A DNA stretch of 64,000 nt from Lignipirellula cremea. GTDB taxonomy: Bacteria > Planctomycetota > Planctomycetia > Pirellulales > Pirellulaceae. The position numbers and the translations under genes are program-made. This document shows, one piece after another, positions 1 through 8,195 of the stretch. The notes under the pieces were generated by a model. That model ran no database searches. It worked only from the letters and a program-made list of their open reading frames with translations, and was not told where the DNA came from. The stretch's first letter is position 1; each line of letters opens with the position of its first letter. Where the stretch lies: assembly GCF_007751035.1 (NCBI RefSeq), contig NZ_CP036433.1, positions 8,847,001 to 8,911,000 of the forward strand, in the 5' to 3' direction.

Positions 1-485
1 CCCGTTTGCGCCTGGCCCAGGACGTCGCGACCTTCTAACAGCAAAGGAATCGTCTGCGCCTGGATCGGCGTCGGCGTGGTGTAGCCCGCACTATCCAAAG
101 CGGCCATTAACGGAGCGCTCAGGCCGAGCGTGCGAAAGCCGTTCTCTTCCTCGGCGTCCTCGCTCTTGTCGGCAGACGCCATTTGCTCAGCAGACGCCAA
201 CTTTTCGGCAGCCGCCTTCTTCTTCTTTTTGGATTTCTTGCTGACGACCGGTTCTTCGCCGGCGACCGCATCTTCGGCAACCGGCGACTGCTCGGCAACC
301 GGAGCTTCTTCAGCAACTGGAGCTTCTTCAGCAACCGGAGCTTCTTCGCTAACCGGCGATTGCTCGGCTACTGGCGTTTCTTCGTTGACCGGCGATTGTT
401 CGCTGGTGCAGGCTTGTTCCTGGGTGGACGACTGAACTTCCGCGTCAAAATCACTCGACGCGTCTTCCCGATTGGACGAAATCAT
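1..485 (-). CDS. DEAD-box RNA helicase, N-terminal part (cut by window edge)
   Basis: Seen: reading leftwards from ATG at 485, the first 161 codons are open to the window edge. Residues about 15-110 form a low-complexity acidic tail rich in A, E, P and V, with repeated APVAEE-like units, then a lysine-rich stretch. This is followed by the Q motif GYTTPTPIQ (about residues 134-142) and the beginning of motif I (AQTG) at the edge. Known: this order is the start of the RecA-like core of DEAD-box ATP-dependent RNA helicases (RhlE/DeaD type), which remodel RNA during ribosome assembly or mRNA decay. The disordered acidic N-terminal extension is unusual, since such tails are more often C-terminal. 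The rest of the gene lies to the left of the window, so subfamily and gene symbol cannot be given. Confidence 0.88.
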   Translation of the reverse strand, partial: MISSNREDASSDFDAEVQSSTQEQACTSEQSPVNEETPVAEQSPVSEEAPVAEEAPVAEEAPVAEQSPVAEDAVAGEEPVVSKKSKKKKKAAAEKLASAEQMASADKSEDAEEENGFRTLGLSAPLMAALDSAGYTTPTPIQAQTIPLLLEGRDVLGQAQT

Positions 486-1052
486 GTAGCAACCTGAATG
501 GGGGAATACCGTGGGAACAGACGACTGCCGCAGAAAGTCGTCGCGCGGAATACAAACACCGCGAGAGGCAAAGGCAAACGCCTTCGCTTCTCATCGTTCA
601 ATCACGGGGATACCTGTAGGGGAATTGCGGGCGAACATAGCGCAAGCCCTGGTTACTGTCGAAACGACCGGCGCTAACCGGGCGACACCTCGTCGCCATA
701 ACCGCTTGCAGGAATGATCGAACGCATCAGGTACTGTTCAGGAATCGGTGGGAAAGACTTATCGGTGGGAAAGTCTAGCAGCCCAGCGAGGTAAGAATCT
801 GAATCTGGCTGAATCTAATCCAATCAATACGATCCAACTTACTCGAAGATTTATTTTTCCGCGAGGGGCGCCCTGGCCAGGAACGGGTTAAAAATCCGTG
901 AAAAATCAGGCGGCTCCCGGCGCGACCATGCTGCGGGGAACGGCCGCCGCAGGGCTCAAGCTTCGCTCCACCCCCACTCAAAGGACGAATGGCTCCGCCC
1001 AGGGCCTCGATTCGCACGAGACCCTGGCCCCGGGAGCTTTTGGCTGTCGCTA
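486..1052. other. Intergenic region without recognised gene
   Basis: This gap lies between the divergent start of the helicase gene (485) and the end of the small secreted protein gene (1053). I see no convincing coding frame, tRNA or repeat. It probably holds the helicase promoter. Confidence 0.5.
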
Positions 1053-1463
1053 CTAGCGGCGACCTTGCTGGGCCCAGTTGCGAGCTCCCTGCAGGGCGTT
1101 GTACTGGTTCCGATTCAAGTTCTGGAACCCGCCGAAATTCAACCGGTTGGGAGCGCGTCGCTCCGAATCCACCTGCAGTCCGCCGCCTTGCTGCCCGCGT
1201 CGATTCCCAGAGTTCTGCACTTGGCGCTGATTCCGCATGCTGGCCGTTTCACTCTGCCAGGTGTGGGCCGAGTCATCGCTGTTGCGGATACTGGGATGGT
1301 TCGGCGGCTTGATCCCCGTTTGGATGCTACGGCCGATAAAGTTGTTGCGATTGAAGGGATCACCTCCGCCGCCAAACAGGCCCCCGGCCTGGCAATGGCT
1401 CACACAGCAGGCGAACGTTCCGGCAACCACAGCGACAGCGATCATTTTGGATGCAAACTTCAT
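1053..1463 (-). CDS. Small secreted protein, unknown function
   Basis: About 136 residues. I chose the ATG at 1463 over an upstream one (1559) because it directly gives a Sec-type signal peptide: a basic MKFASK start, then a hydrophobic VAVVAGTFACC segment ending near CQAGG. The mature part is rich in N, Q, R and G (for example NRRGQQGGG and NLNRNQYNALQG) and has no catalytic motif that I recognise. The gene is convergent with nothing and separated from the M28 peptidase gene by about 180 bp. The composition suggests a disordered, envelope-associated protein. Family unknown. Confidence 0.6.
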   Translation of the reverse strand: MKFASKMIAVAVVAGTFACCVSHCQAGGLFGGGGDPFNRNNFIGRSIQTGIKPPNHPSIRNSDDSAHTWQSETASMRNQRQVQNSGNRRGQQGGGLQVDSERRAPNRLNFGGFQNLNRNQYNALQGARNWAQQGRR

Positions 1464-1643
1464 GGGATTCTGCTCATTTCTCATGAGGTCAACTGGCTCA
1501 TCAAGCCGCCATGGCTTGAACTTGCCAGGGATATCCTCAAATCCCCCGTTATCGGACAATATTTTTTCACATTTTCTGCGAGCCGCCTCACTGCGACTGC
1601 CACCGTGGCGCCATCGCGACTCCGAACAGGTGTCGCCAGCAAC

Positions 1644-3182
1644 TTATCGGCCGGGCTTGAGCGCGGCCTGCCGTAGCGGGACTTCGTCCAGATCGATGCG
1701 AATCCGCCGGGTGCGGCCCTTTCTTTCCACCACCAGTTCGATCGGACTCGGCAGGGTGGAAAGCTGCTCCAGCAGCAGATCGCTGCTTTCAATTGGCGTC
1801 CCGTTGACCGCCCGAATGCGGTCCAGCAGCTTCAGTCCCGACCAGTAGGCCGGCGAACCCGAGATCACCTGCGTGACCATCATCCCGCGGGGATCGGCGT
1901 CGTCGGATCGCCAGGACAATCCGACCCGCACCGGCGAGCCCTCCAACTCCACGCGCTGCCGCAACGGCTCCGCCACCCCCTGCCGGGCAATGACCAGTTC
2001 GGCCGTGCTTCGCGCCGTCAGGATCGCCGCCAGCAGTTGCCGCGTATCGCTCACCGGTCGGCCGTCGATTTCCTGCACCCGATCACCGGCCAGCAGCCCG
2101 GCGCGGTCGGCCGCCTGGCGCGGGCTTACCGCCGTGATCTCTACGCCGTTCTCGGCATTCTTCCAGTTCACGCCCAGTCGCGGCTGGGGCGGCGTGAGCG
2201 GAGCTTCGGCCAGCTTCTGCGTCGTCTTCCCTTCTTTTTCCGACGCTTCGCGATACACGATCCGCTCGGGCTGGTTGGCCGCGGCAAACGTCAACTGGAA
2301 CATCAGCCGGGTGACTTCCTCCATGCCGGCCGTATTAATCAGATGGACGTCGTCGTGCGGCGTGTGGTAATCGTCGTGCAAGCCCGTGTGCAGCATCACG
2401 ACGGGAATCTTTTTGAGATAGAACGAATGATGATCGCTGTTATCTTTCATCTCCCAGTCAAAATCGACGAGCAGATCCGTTTCCGCATTGGCTTCCGACA
2501 CCAGGCGCCGCAAGCCGGCTCCGCTGCGCCAGCCATACACAATCAGCGTGCGATCCCGCAGCCGGCCGATCATATCAACGTTGATCATCAGCCCAATGCG
2601 TTTCAGCGCAATCGTCGGATGGGCCGTCCAGTGCTTGGAGCCCAGCAGGCCGGCTTCTTCTCCGTCCCAGAAGGCGAACAGGACCGAGCGTTTGGGCTTT
2701 TCTCCCGCAGCAAATGCCTGCATCAGCTCCAGCAACGCCGACACGCCGCTGGCGTTATCATCAGCGCCGTTGTGCACATAGCCTAGCGGACCGCGACTGT
2801 TTTTGGACGTGCCGTAACCGACATGATCGTAGTGGGCCCCGATCACGATCACCTCGTGCTTGAGCGCCGGGTCGGACCCTTCCATCAGCCCCAGAATATT
2901 CCGCAGCTGGCCGTCGAAAGGCTGCACAAAGCCCGACTCGCCCGCTGGCTTGAGGCCATGTTTCCCCATCGCCTGGATGAGAAAGTTCCCTGCCGCCCTG
3001 CCGCCCCGACTGCCGGCTCCGCGTCCTTCAAACGTATCGTCCGCCAGCATTTCGACATACGTTTTCAGTTCTTTCTCAGTAATGGTCCGGGTGGCTTCCG
3101 GCAGCGACAGATTTTCGGCACAGGCGATCGTCGCCCAGGAAAGCAGACAGGCAGACAGACAGATTGTGCGAAACAGCTTCAT
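1644..3182 (-). CDS. Secreted M28-family metallopeptidase with two PDZ domains
   Basis: 512 residues from ATG 3182, selected because it starts a signal peptide (MKLFRTICLSACLLSW, cleavage near ACA-EN); in-frame upstream codons lack protein character. Zinc-peptidase motifs are visible in order: GAHYDHVG, GADDNASGVSALLEL, FWDGEEAGLLGS, NVDMIGRL and HTGLHDDYHTPHDD, giving the H, D, E, D and H ligands expected in the M28 (aminopeptidase Y/S) family. Two PDZ domains follow: about residues 320-410 (LGVNWKNAENGVEITAV, AADRAGLLAGDRV) and 415-505 (VGLSWRSDD, AYWSGLKLLDRI). Role: a periplasmic or surface aminopeptidase that degrades peptides. It belongs to the host backbone left of the tRNA-Ser. A PA insert between the N-terminus and peptidase domain is short or missing. 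Confidence 0.9.
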   Translation of the reverse strand: MKLFRTICLSACLLSWATIACAENLSLPEATRTITEKELKTYVEMLADDTFEGRGAGSRGGRAAGNFLIQAMGKHGLKPAGESGFVQPFDGQLRNILGLMEGSDPALKHEVIVIGAHYDHVGYGTSKNSRGPLGYVHNGADDNASGVSALLELMQAFAAGEKPKRSVLFAFWDGEEAGLLGSKHWTAHPTIALKRIGLMINVDMIGRLRDRTLIVYGWRSGAGLRRLVSEANAETDLLVDFDWEMKDNSDHHSFYLKKIPVVMLHTGLHDDYHTPHDDVHLINTAGMEEVTRLMFQLTFAAANQPERIVYREASEKEGKTTQKLAEAPLTPPQPRLGVNWKNAENGVEITAVSPRQAADRAGLLAGDRVQEIDGRPVSDTRQLLAAILTARSTAELVIARQGVAEPLRQRVELEGSPVRVGLSWRSDDADPRGMMVTQVISGSPAYWSGLKLLDRIRAVNGTPIESSDLLLEQLSTLPSPIELVVERKGRTRRIRIDLDEVPLRQAALKPGR

Positions 3183-3543
3183 CGCCGCCCTCGAAATGAA
3201 TGCGATCCGGAAATAAAACGGCCCACGCCGTTCCGACAGGCGAACCTTCCACGCTGGAGAAGGGTCGTAACAACGGGTTTTCTCGGCTTTGGCCGGACAA
3301 CCGCTCCACAACGACCCGCCGTTATGCAGCATTACGCAGCAGTCCACCCCGAACGTTCGCAACAATCGTAATAACCGTCGCCCGGAGGAACGGACTGGAG
3401 CAATCCACGGACAAAAGCCCCCCTCTCGCAAGGCAAAGCATGGCGAGCAGAAAACAATTTTAGATGCCGTCTTGAAACTGCTTGTACAATCTGCAAAATT
3501 TACGCTAGTTCCGTCTCCCAAACAGACGACAAATACAACACCT
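3183..3543. other. Intergenic region between peptidase gene and tRNA-Ser
   Basis: There is no convincing gene here; open frames on the plus strand have no recognisable features. The region should hold the divergent promoters of the M28 peptidase gene (minus) and of tRNA-Ser (plus). Confidence 0.5.
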
Positions 3544-3630
3544 GGAGAGGTGGCTGAGTGGTCGAAAGCGCCGGTTTGCTAAATCGGTGAGGGTTTACTC
3601 CCTCCGCAGGTTCGAATCCTGTCCTCTCCG
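3544..3630 (+). tRNA. tRNA-Ser(GCT)
   Basis: Type II cloverleaf. Acceptor is GGAGAGG paired with CCTCTCC, discriminator G. The anticodon loop TTGCTAA sits in a CCGGT/ATCGG stem, the variable arm is long (about GTGAGGGTTTACTCCCTCCGC, given here as its span 3585-3606), and the T loop is TTCGAAT. CCA is not encoded. A tyrosine integrase begins about 150 bp downstream, so the 3' end of this tRNA is the likely attachment site (attL) of the island. Confidence 0.95.
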
Positions 3631-3776
3631 CTGTACAAAATCGCGACTTCTTAAGTCGCTTACCTTGAAGCACTTACGCTCAGGGCTACCATTCCTTCAC
3701 AGGGATTGTGGAAGCCTTTGTGGAAAACTGCCGCGAAGCCCATGTAGGGGCTGACGGCAGCTGGGAGTGCAATGCC

Positions 3777-5135
3777 ATGGGTAAGCGTAGTTCTCGCGCA
3801 GCCGGTAAAACCGGTCGCACGGCCGCCGGTCACGTTCGCGACGTCAAGATCGACCGGGTCGGCCCCGTCACCATCTATCTTCGTGGTGACGCGTATTATC
3901 TTTATTACATGGAAGACGGCCAGCGCAAGCGGCCTCGCATCGACGGTAACCTGGCGGTCGCCAAAGCGACTGCCGCTGACGTTGCCAAGGCCTTGGCCGA
4001 GGAACGCGCCTCGCCGCTGACATTCCAGCGGACAAGCCCCGATGATCTGGTCGCTTCGTACCTGACCTACGTCGAAGAAGTTCAGCGACGCGCTTGGCGT
4101 ACCCGGCAGCGGTACCGCGCAGGTCTAGAACGGTTTCTCGACTATGCCCGTGATCGCTCGATCGAGGCGATTGACCGCATCACCGTTTCCGATGTCGAGG
4201 ACTTCGTCCGCTGGCTGCGAGGAAAGTCTCGTTGCCGAAATGGGGCGAAGAACGGGAAGAAGGAAGGTTACAAGGTGGGCGGCATCAAGTTTGTGCTGTC
4301 GACATGCAGAACCGCCTTCAACTGGGCGGGAAGGAACCGCCGACTGCCTCCCTACGCGGAGAACCCGTTCTCGCAGTTTCCCGCAGATGTCCTGAGTGAA
4401 GGCGACGGCGAAGCATCGGAACGCGAGGTGTTCACTCCCTTGCAAGAGAAGGCGTTCTTCGGCGCATGCAACGAGTGGCAGCGGAGCCTCTTCGTGACGC
4501 TCGCGGCCTACGGTATGCGGGTCGGCGAACTGACTCATCTGCTGATCGAGAACGTGGACTTCGACCAAGGCGTCCTTCGCATCCGGTCCAAACCCGAACT
4601 GCTCTGGCAAATCAAGACTCGCGATCGTCGCGATCTGCCTCTGACCGGACTCTTGGCCGACCTGTTACGGGATCTAATCGACCAGCGCCCTGCCGGGTTC
4701 GTGTTTCTGCATGAGCCTTTCTTCGCAATGCGAAAACAGCCTGCCCAGGCCTTTGCCAACGACTCCAAGTTTCGCCAGCGTTTGCTGCGGTTGGCCGCAG
4801 ACATGCCGGACGCGACGGAGGCTGAGCGGCGGCGAGCGGTCACCGCTTTTTGCCGGTCTATGGGCCAGATCCCGCTCAAGCGCCCGCGGATGGAGGTAAT
4901 GAAGCTCACCGAGAAAATCGGCTGCCCCGAGTTCACTCGCGCCCATGACCTGCGGCACCTGTTCAGCACCCGCAGCCAGGACGCGGGCGGCAACCCGCTG
5001 CTCATCCAGCAGATCACCGGCCATCGTTCTGCTGCGATGCTCGCGCACTACACGCACTTCGACATCGACGCCAAGCGGGCGGCCCTGGAAACCTTCCACG
5101 CGAGGTTTACGGAACCGGAGGAAACCGATGAATAA
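3777..5135 (+). CDS. Tyrosine-type site-specific integrase
   Basis: 452 residues from the ATG at 3777; an upstream in-frame start at 3708 adds 23 residues without clear homology. The N-terminal part is basic (MGKRSSRAAGKTGRTAAG) and is followed by an Arm/SAM-like core-binding domain around residues 85-190. In the catalytic domain I see the first Arg in AYGMRVGELTHL, the HxxR box in AHDLRHLFSTR, the second His in QQITGHRS and the nucleophilic Tyr in AHYTHFD. The complete R-H-R-H-Y set indicates an active recombinase. Its position just after tRNA-Ser and reading away from it is the classic layout of an integrative element that uses the tRNA 3' end. I could not find the matching distal attachment repeat in this window. 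Confidence 0.93.
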   Translation: MGKRSSRAAGKTGRTAAGHVRDVKIDRVGPVTIYLRGDAYYLYYMEDGQRKRPRIDGNLAVAKATAADVAKALAEERASPLTFQRTSPDDLVASYLTYVEEVQRRAWRTRQRYRAGLERFLDYARDRSIEAIDRITVSDVEDFVRWLRGKSRCRNGAKNGKKEGYKVGGIKFVLSTCRTAFNWAGRNRRLPPYAENPFSQFPADVLSEGDGEASEREVFTPLQEKAFFGACNEWQRSLFVTLAAYGMRVGELTHLLIENVDFDQGVLRIRSKPELLWQIKTRDRRDLPLTGLLADLLRDLIDQRPAGFVFLHEPFFAMRKQPAQAFANDSKFRQRLLRLAADMPDATEAERRRAVTAFCRSMGQIPLKRPRMEVMKLTEKIGCPEFTRAHDLRHLFSTRSQDAGGNPLLIQQITGHRSAAMLAHYTHFDIDAKRAALETFHARFTEPEETDE

Positions 5136-5243
5136 CGCACCGCAATCGTGCCAGACTTTCGGTTGGGCGAATCGCTGGGAGAGTTTTCTCGACACGCATC
5201 GCGATTGGTGGGAGCGCATCTCCAGTCCGCATCAAGTTGTGTA

Positions 5244-5254
5244 TTCTCTGACAC
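5244..5254 (+). repeat. Left target-site duplication of the first IS4-type element
   Basis: The 11-bp sequence TTCTCTGACAC is repeated perfectly at 6771-6781 on the other side of the element. This length fits IS4-family insertions. Confidence 0.92.
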
Positions 5255-6770
5255 GAATGGCACTCAATCCGCCTAAGTCCTTCTCGGGCTAGCGGATAAG
5301 TTGATATCGACAAGGAAGGGGCCTCGCGGGCATATTCTTTGGGAACGCTCAAATTCTCAAAGGCAAGGAGGCCCCTTCGATGTTCGATTCTTTTCGCTCG
5401 CGGTTGGCTGCGGCCCGACGTGATGATCAACTGTTCTTCGCTGCGCTGATCGATCAACAGACTATCCGATCCAGCTTTGGCGACGCAAGTACAATCCTCG
5501 ATTCCGCGCGAATTTACGACACCGCCGTCACCGTTTGGGTGTTCCTCTCGCAAACCCTCACTTCCGGCCACAACTGCGTCCAGGCGGTTGCCAAATTGAT
5601 CGCCTTTCGCGCCGCTAAAGGCCTGCCGATTCCTGCCGCTCTAAGCGGCGCCTACTGCATGGCGCGAGACAAACTTAACGAAGCCGGCATGCACCGCCTG
5701 GTGACAGATTCTGGCGCCGCGATCGAAGATTCCGTCCCCGATCAATGGCTCTGGCGAGGACATCGCGTTATCGTCGGCGACGGTTGCACGCTGACAATGG
5801 CTGACACTCCTGAAAACCAAGAAGCCTATCCGCAAATGGCGGGGCAAAAACCCGGCTGTGGATTTCCCATCATGCGGATGGTGGTCTTCTTCGGCCTGGC
5901 CACCGGCGTCGTGCTGGAAGCCGCCATGGGTCGCTATAAAGGCAAGCTGACGGCCGAGGTCAGCCTGTTCCGTGAGATCGACAAAATCCTCGAAGAAGAC
6001 GACGTTTATCTCGCAGATCGAGCCTATTCTGGCTGGTTCGACATCGCCCGGCAGCTGGCCCGAGGGGTGCATGTGGTGCTGCGAAAACATCAATCGCGAA
6101 GGACCGATTTCCGCACCGGCGTGCGCTACAGCAAAGACGAACACGCGGTGTTCTGGGACAAGCCGCCACGGCCTGCCTGGATGACCGCAGAAGAGTACGC
6201 CGGCTATGACGTATTCCTGACACTGCGTGAGATCCGGGTGCGGATCGCCACGCCCGGCTTTCGCACGCGTGAGGTCATCATTGTGACCAACTTGCTCGAC
6301 GACATCGAGTACAACAAGGAGGATCTGGCGGCTCTTTATCGTCGGCGGTGGCAAGCAGAATTAAATCTAAGATCGTTGAAAACGGTGATGCAAATGGACC
6401 ACTTGCGCTGCAAGCAACCCCATCGTGTGCGGAACGAAATCCGAGCTCACTTCACGGCCTATAACTTGGTCCGTCAGATGATGTGCGAGGCAGCGATCCG
6501 CGGCGACGTGCAACCCTGGCAAATCAGCTTTAAGGGGACGATGCAAACGCTTAACGAGTTGCTGCCGGTGTTGTGCATGACAGGGGACGCCGATCCGCTC
6601 TGCGACGTGTTTTATGATTGCTGCTTGCAGCATGTCGTTGGCAATCGCCCGGACCGCTACGAACCGCGAGTCCGCAAACGCCGGCCCAATCCGTACAAGC
6701 TCATGACCAAGCCCCGTCACAGCCACCAACCCGGCAAAGAATAAAGAGTTACGCGGATTGAATGCCATTC
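5255..6770 (+). mobile_element. IS4-family insertion sequence, complete (1516 bp)
   Basis: The ends are imperfect inverted repeats: GAATGGCACTCAATCCGC at 5255 and its near-complement ending at 6770 (20 of 22 positions match). Perfect 11-bp direct repeats flank it. One transposase gene fills it. The intact duplication suggests a recent insertion. Confidence 0.93.
5380..6744 (+). CDS. IS4-family transposase
   Basis: 454 residues. The DDE catalytic domain shows the first Asp in VIVGDGCTL (about residue 132), a second Asp in DVYLADRAYSG (about residue 213), and the IS4 hallmark Y-x2-R-x3-E-x6-K as YRRRWQAELNLRSLK (about residues 323-337). The beta-strand insertion between the second Asp and Glu fits the family. 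It cuts and pastes the element that carries it. The start is preceded by GCAAGGAGG, a strong ribosome site. It looks intact and functional. Confidence 0.93.
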   Translation: MFDSFRSRLAAARRDDQLFFAALIDQQTIRSSFGDASTILDSARIYDTAVTVWVFLSQTLTSGHNCVQAVAKLIAFRAAKGLPIPAALSGAYCMARDKLNEAGMHRLVTDSGAAIEDSVPDQWLWRGHRVIVGDGCTLTMADTPENQEAYPQMAGQKPGCGFPIMRMVVFFGLATGVVLEAAMGRYKGKLTAEVSLFREIDKILEEDDVYLADRAYSGWFDIARQLARGVHVVLRKHQSRRTDFRTGVRYSKDEHAVFWDKPPRPAWMTAEEYAGYDVFLTLREIRVRIATPGFRTREVIIVTNLLDDIEYNKEDLAALYRRRWQAELNLRSLKTVMQMDHLRCKQPHRVRNEIRAHFTAYNLVRQMMCEAAIRGDVQPWQISFKGTMQTLNELLPVLCMTGDADPLCDVFYDCCLQHVVGNRPDRYEPRVRKRRPNPYKLMTKPRHSHQPGKE

Positions 6771-6781
6771 TTCTCTGACAC
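6771..6781 (+). repeat. Right target-site duplication of the first IS4-type element
   Basis: Second copy of TTCTCTGACAC; see 5244-5254. Confidence 0.92.
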
Positions 6782-7858
6782 CGTGTCTTATTGATTCGCT
6801 ATCAGGCCAGCCTCAAAGCAAACGACAATGCGGGCCTTTCCTAACCGCTGAGGAGACGCTTTCAGAGTTCGCGTTCCAGGAGCTTTGCAGAAGCCTGCCT
6901 GAGACGGTGGGCGTAAATCGGTGGGGTGAACCCGTGCGCTACGATCTCTGGGCGGGAGCAGAAACTGGTTGCGAGCATTGCAGGGAGCGTCCGCTCGCGA
7001 TTGCAGCCCCTTCGTTTACACAATCCCCTTCCACGGGATTGTCCGCAGCCGCTGAGCAAAATGCTCTCAACTTCATGGCGAGCGCCGAACGTACCTTTCA
7101 GAATCATGAGTTGAGAGTCAGGCGAAATCAGTTGCGATATGCTGGCCGGCTGATCCAAGACCCAATATACCATGGTGAGCTAGAAGCACTTGCCAATCGC
7201 TGGGAAAAGTTTAAGGACCGCGTCTCGTTCGACTTGATCAACGGAAGACTTTTCTCAGTTCCAGGCGCGATAGACCATCTCGATGACATTGCCGGAACGG
7301 ACCTGCTTCTGAAGAACTATCTTCGGGATCTCTGCGTGTTTACGACAAAGTGGAGTCTTTCAGGATTCGTCTCCTGGGAGCTCCCACTGCCTCATAGACC
7401 TTTGAGAGGATTCTCAGCCGATGTTGTCGCGGGACTACGGGGCCCTTTTGCCGACGTTACACATGACCCGCTAAATCTTGCAGAATCCACTAAGAGCGCA
7501 AAACGAGCCCGAGCTGTTGATGGTTTCGAGTACGAAGAAGTCCGACCTGCTGGAGAAATCATCACGAAAGATGAAACAATCTTTCGACTACACTTCCTTG
7601 AATGCGCCGGGAGTCAACGGGTCGACCGCGTTCAGCGAGGCGTCATGACTCGCATCCAAGCGGCCTTCGCGACGCACTTCATGCTGAGTGACCGCAGCAT
7701 TAAACGGCTGCGCAGCCATTATCAGTCATAAGAATAAAAGGTGACACGACAGAGCGCAAACGTCGTCACTATCTACGTGAACTTCACCTGCAATCATGGG
7801 GATACATGTCCCATATCACGCAGTACTGATCGCTCTCCTGCGGTCACGGAGAATCACG

Positions 7859-8092
7859 ATGTCGAACTCATCGCAACACGATCCGGCTTCGCCCTGGCTC
7901 AAGCCTGACGAAGCCGCTGAGTATCTTGGTATTGCTCTCGGCACACTTCGCAACTGGACAAGCGCCAAGTTTGTCCCGTTCTCTAAGCGCGGCGGTATCG
8001 TCCGCTACCATCGCAACCAGCTGGATCAGTGGCTCCTGTCAAAGTCCTGCAAGGGACGATCGACGTTCGCGAATGCGACCACCACTGATTAG
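7859..8092 (+). CDS. Excisionase-like helix-turn-helix protein
   Basis: 77 residues from ATG 7859, preceded by GGAGAATCACG. The body PWLKPDEAAEYLGIALGTLR NWTS...VRYHRNQLDQWL is the winged-helix layout of the MerR-like excisionase (helix_turn_helix_17) family: a helix-turn-helix at about residues 14-35, a wing around GGIVRYHR, and a C-terminal helix. Such proteins act as recombination directionality factors or regulators in integrative elements. Placement close to the integrase supports that role. Direct proof of excisionase activity is not possible from sequence. Confidence 0.8.
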   Translation: MSNSSQHDPASPWLKPDEAAEYLGIALGTLRNWTSAKFVPFSKRGGIVRYHRNQLDQWLLSKSCKGRSTFANATTTD

Positions 8093-8184
8093 GTCTCGCA
8101 TCTATCACTTCCGGGACCAGCGGATTTGTCAGTATGCGACACCGTCGACTCCCACGTATGGATCGGAAAACAGTTCCATGAGCA

Positions 8185-8195
8185 ACCAACGACAC
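8185..8195 (+). repeat. Left target-site duplication of second IS4-type element
   Basis: ACCAACGACAC, repeated perfectly at 9692-9702. Confidence 0.93.

Larger units (their letters stand above)
5128..7731 (+). pseudogene. Unknown island gene split by an IS4-type element
   Basis: The gene starts at ATG 5128, overlapping the integrase end, reads 42 codons to 5254, and resumes exactly in frame at 6782 after the insertion element and one copy of the duplicated target are removed. It then runs to 7731. The restored product would be about 358 residues, starting MNNAPQSCQTF and ending RLRSHYQS. It has no motif I recognise. The downstream half alone is open from a GTG at 6907 but would lack the N-terminus. 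The overlap with the integrase gene suggests it once formed an operon with it and was a module gene of the island. Confidence 0.75.

Noticed and set aside
3183-3521. Long N-terminal extension of the M28 peptidase
   Set aside because: The extension lacks protein character, while the internal ATG at 3182 starts a clear signal peptide.
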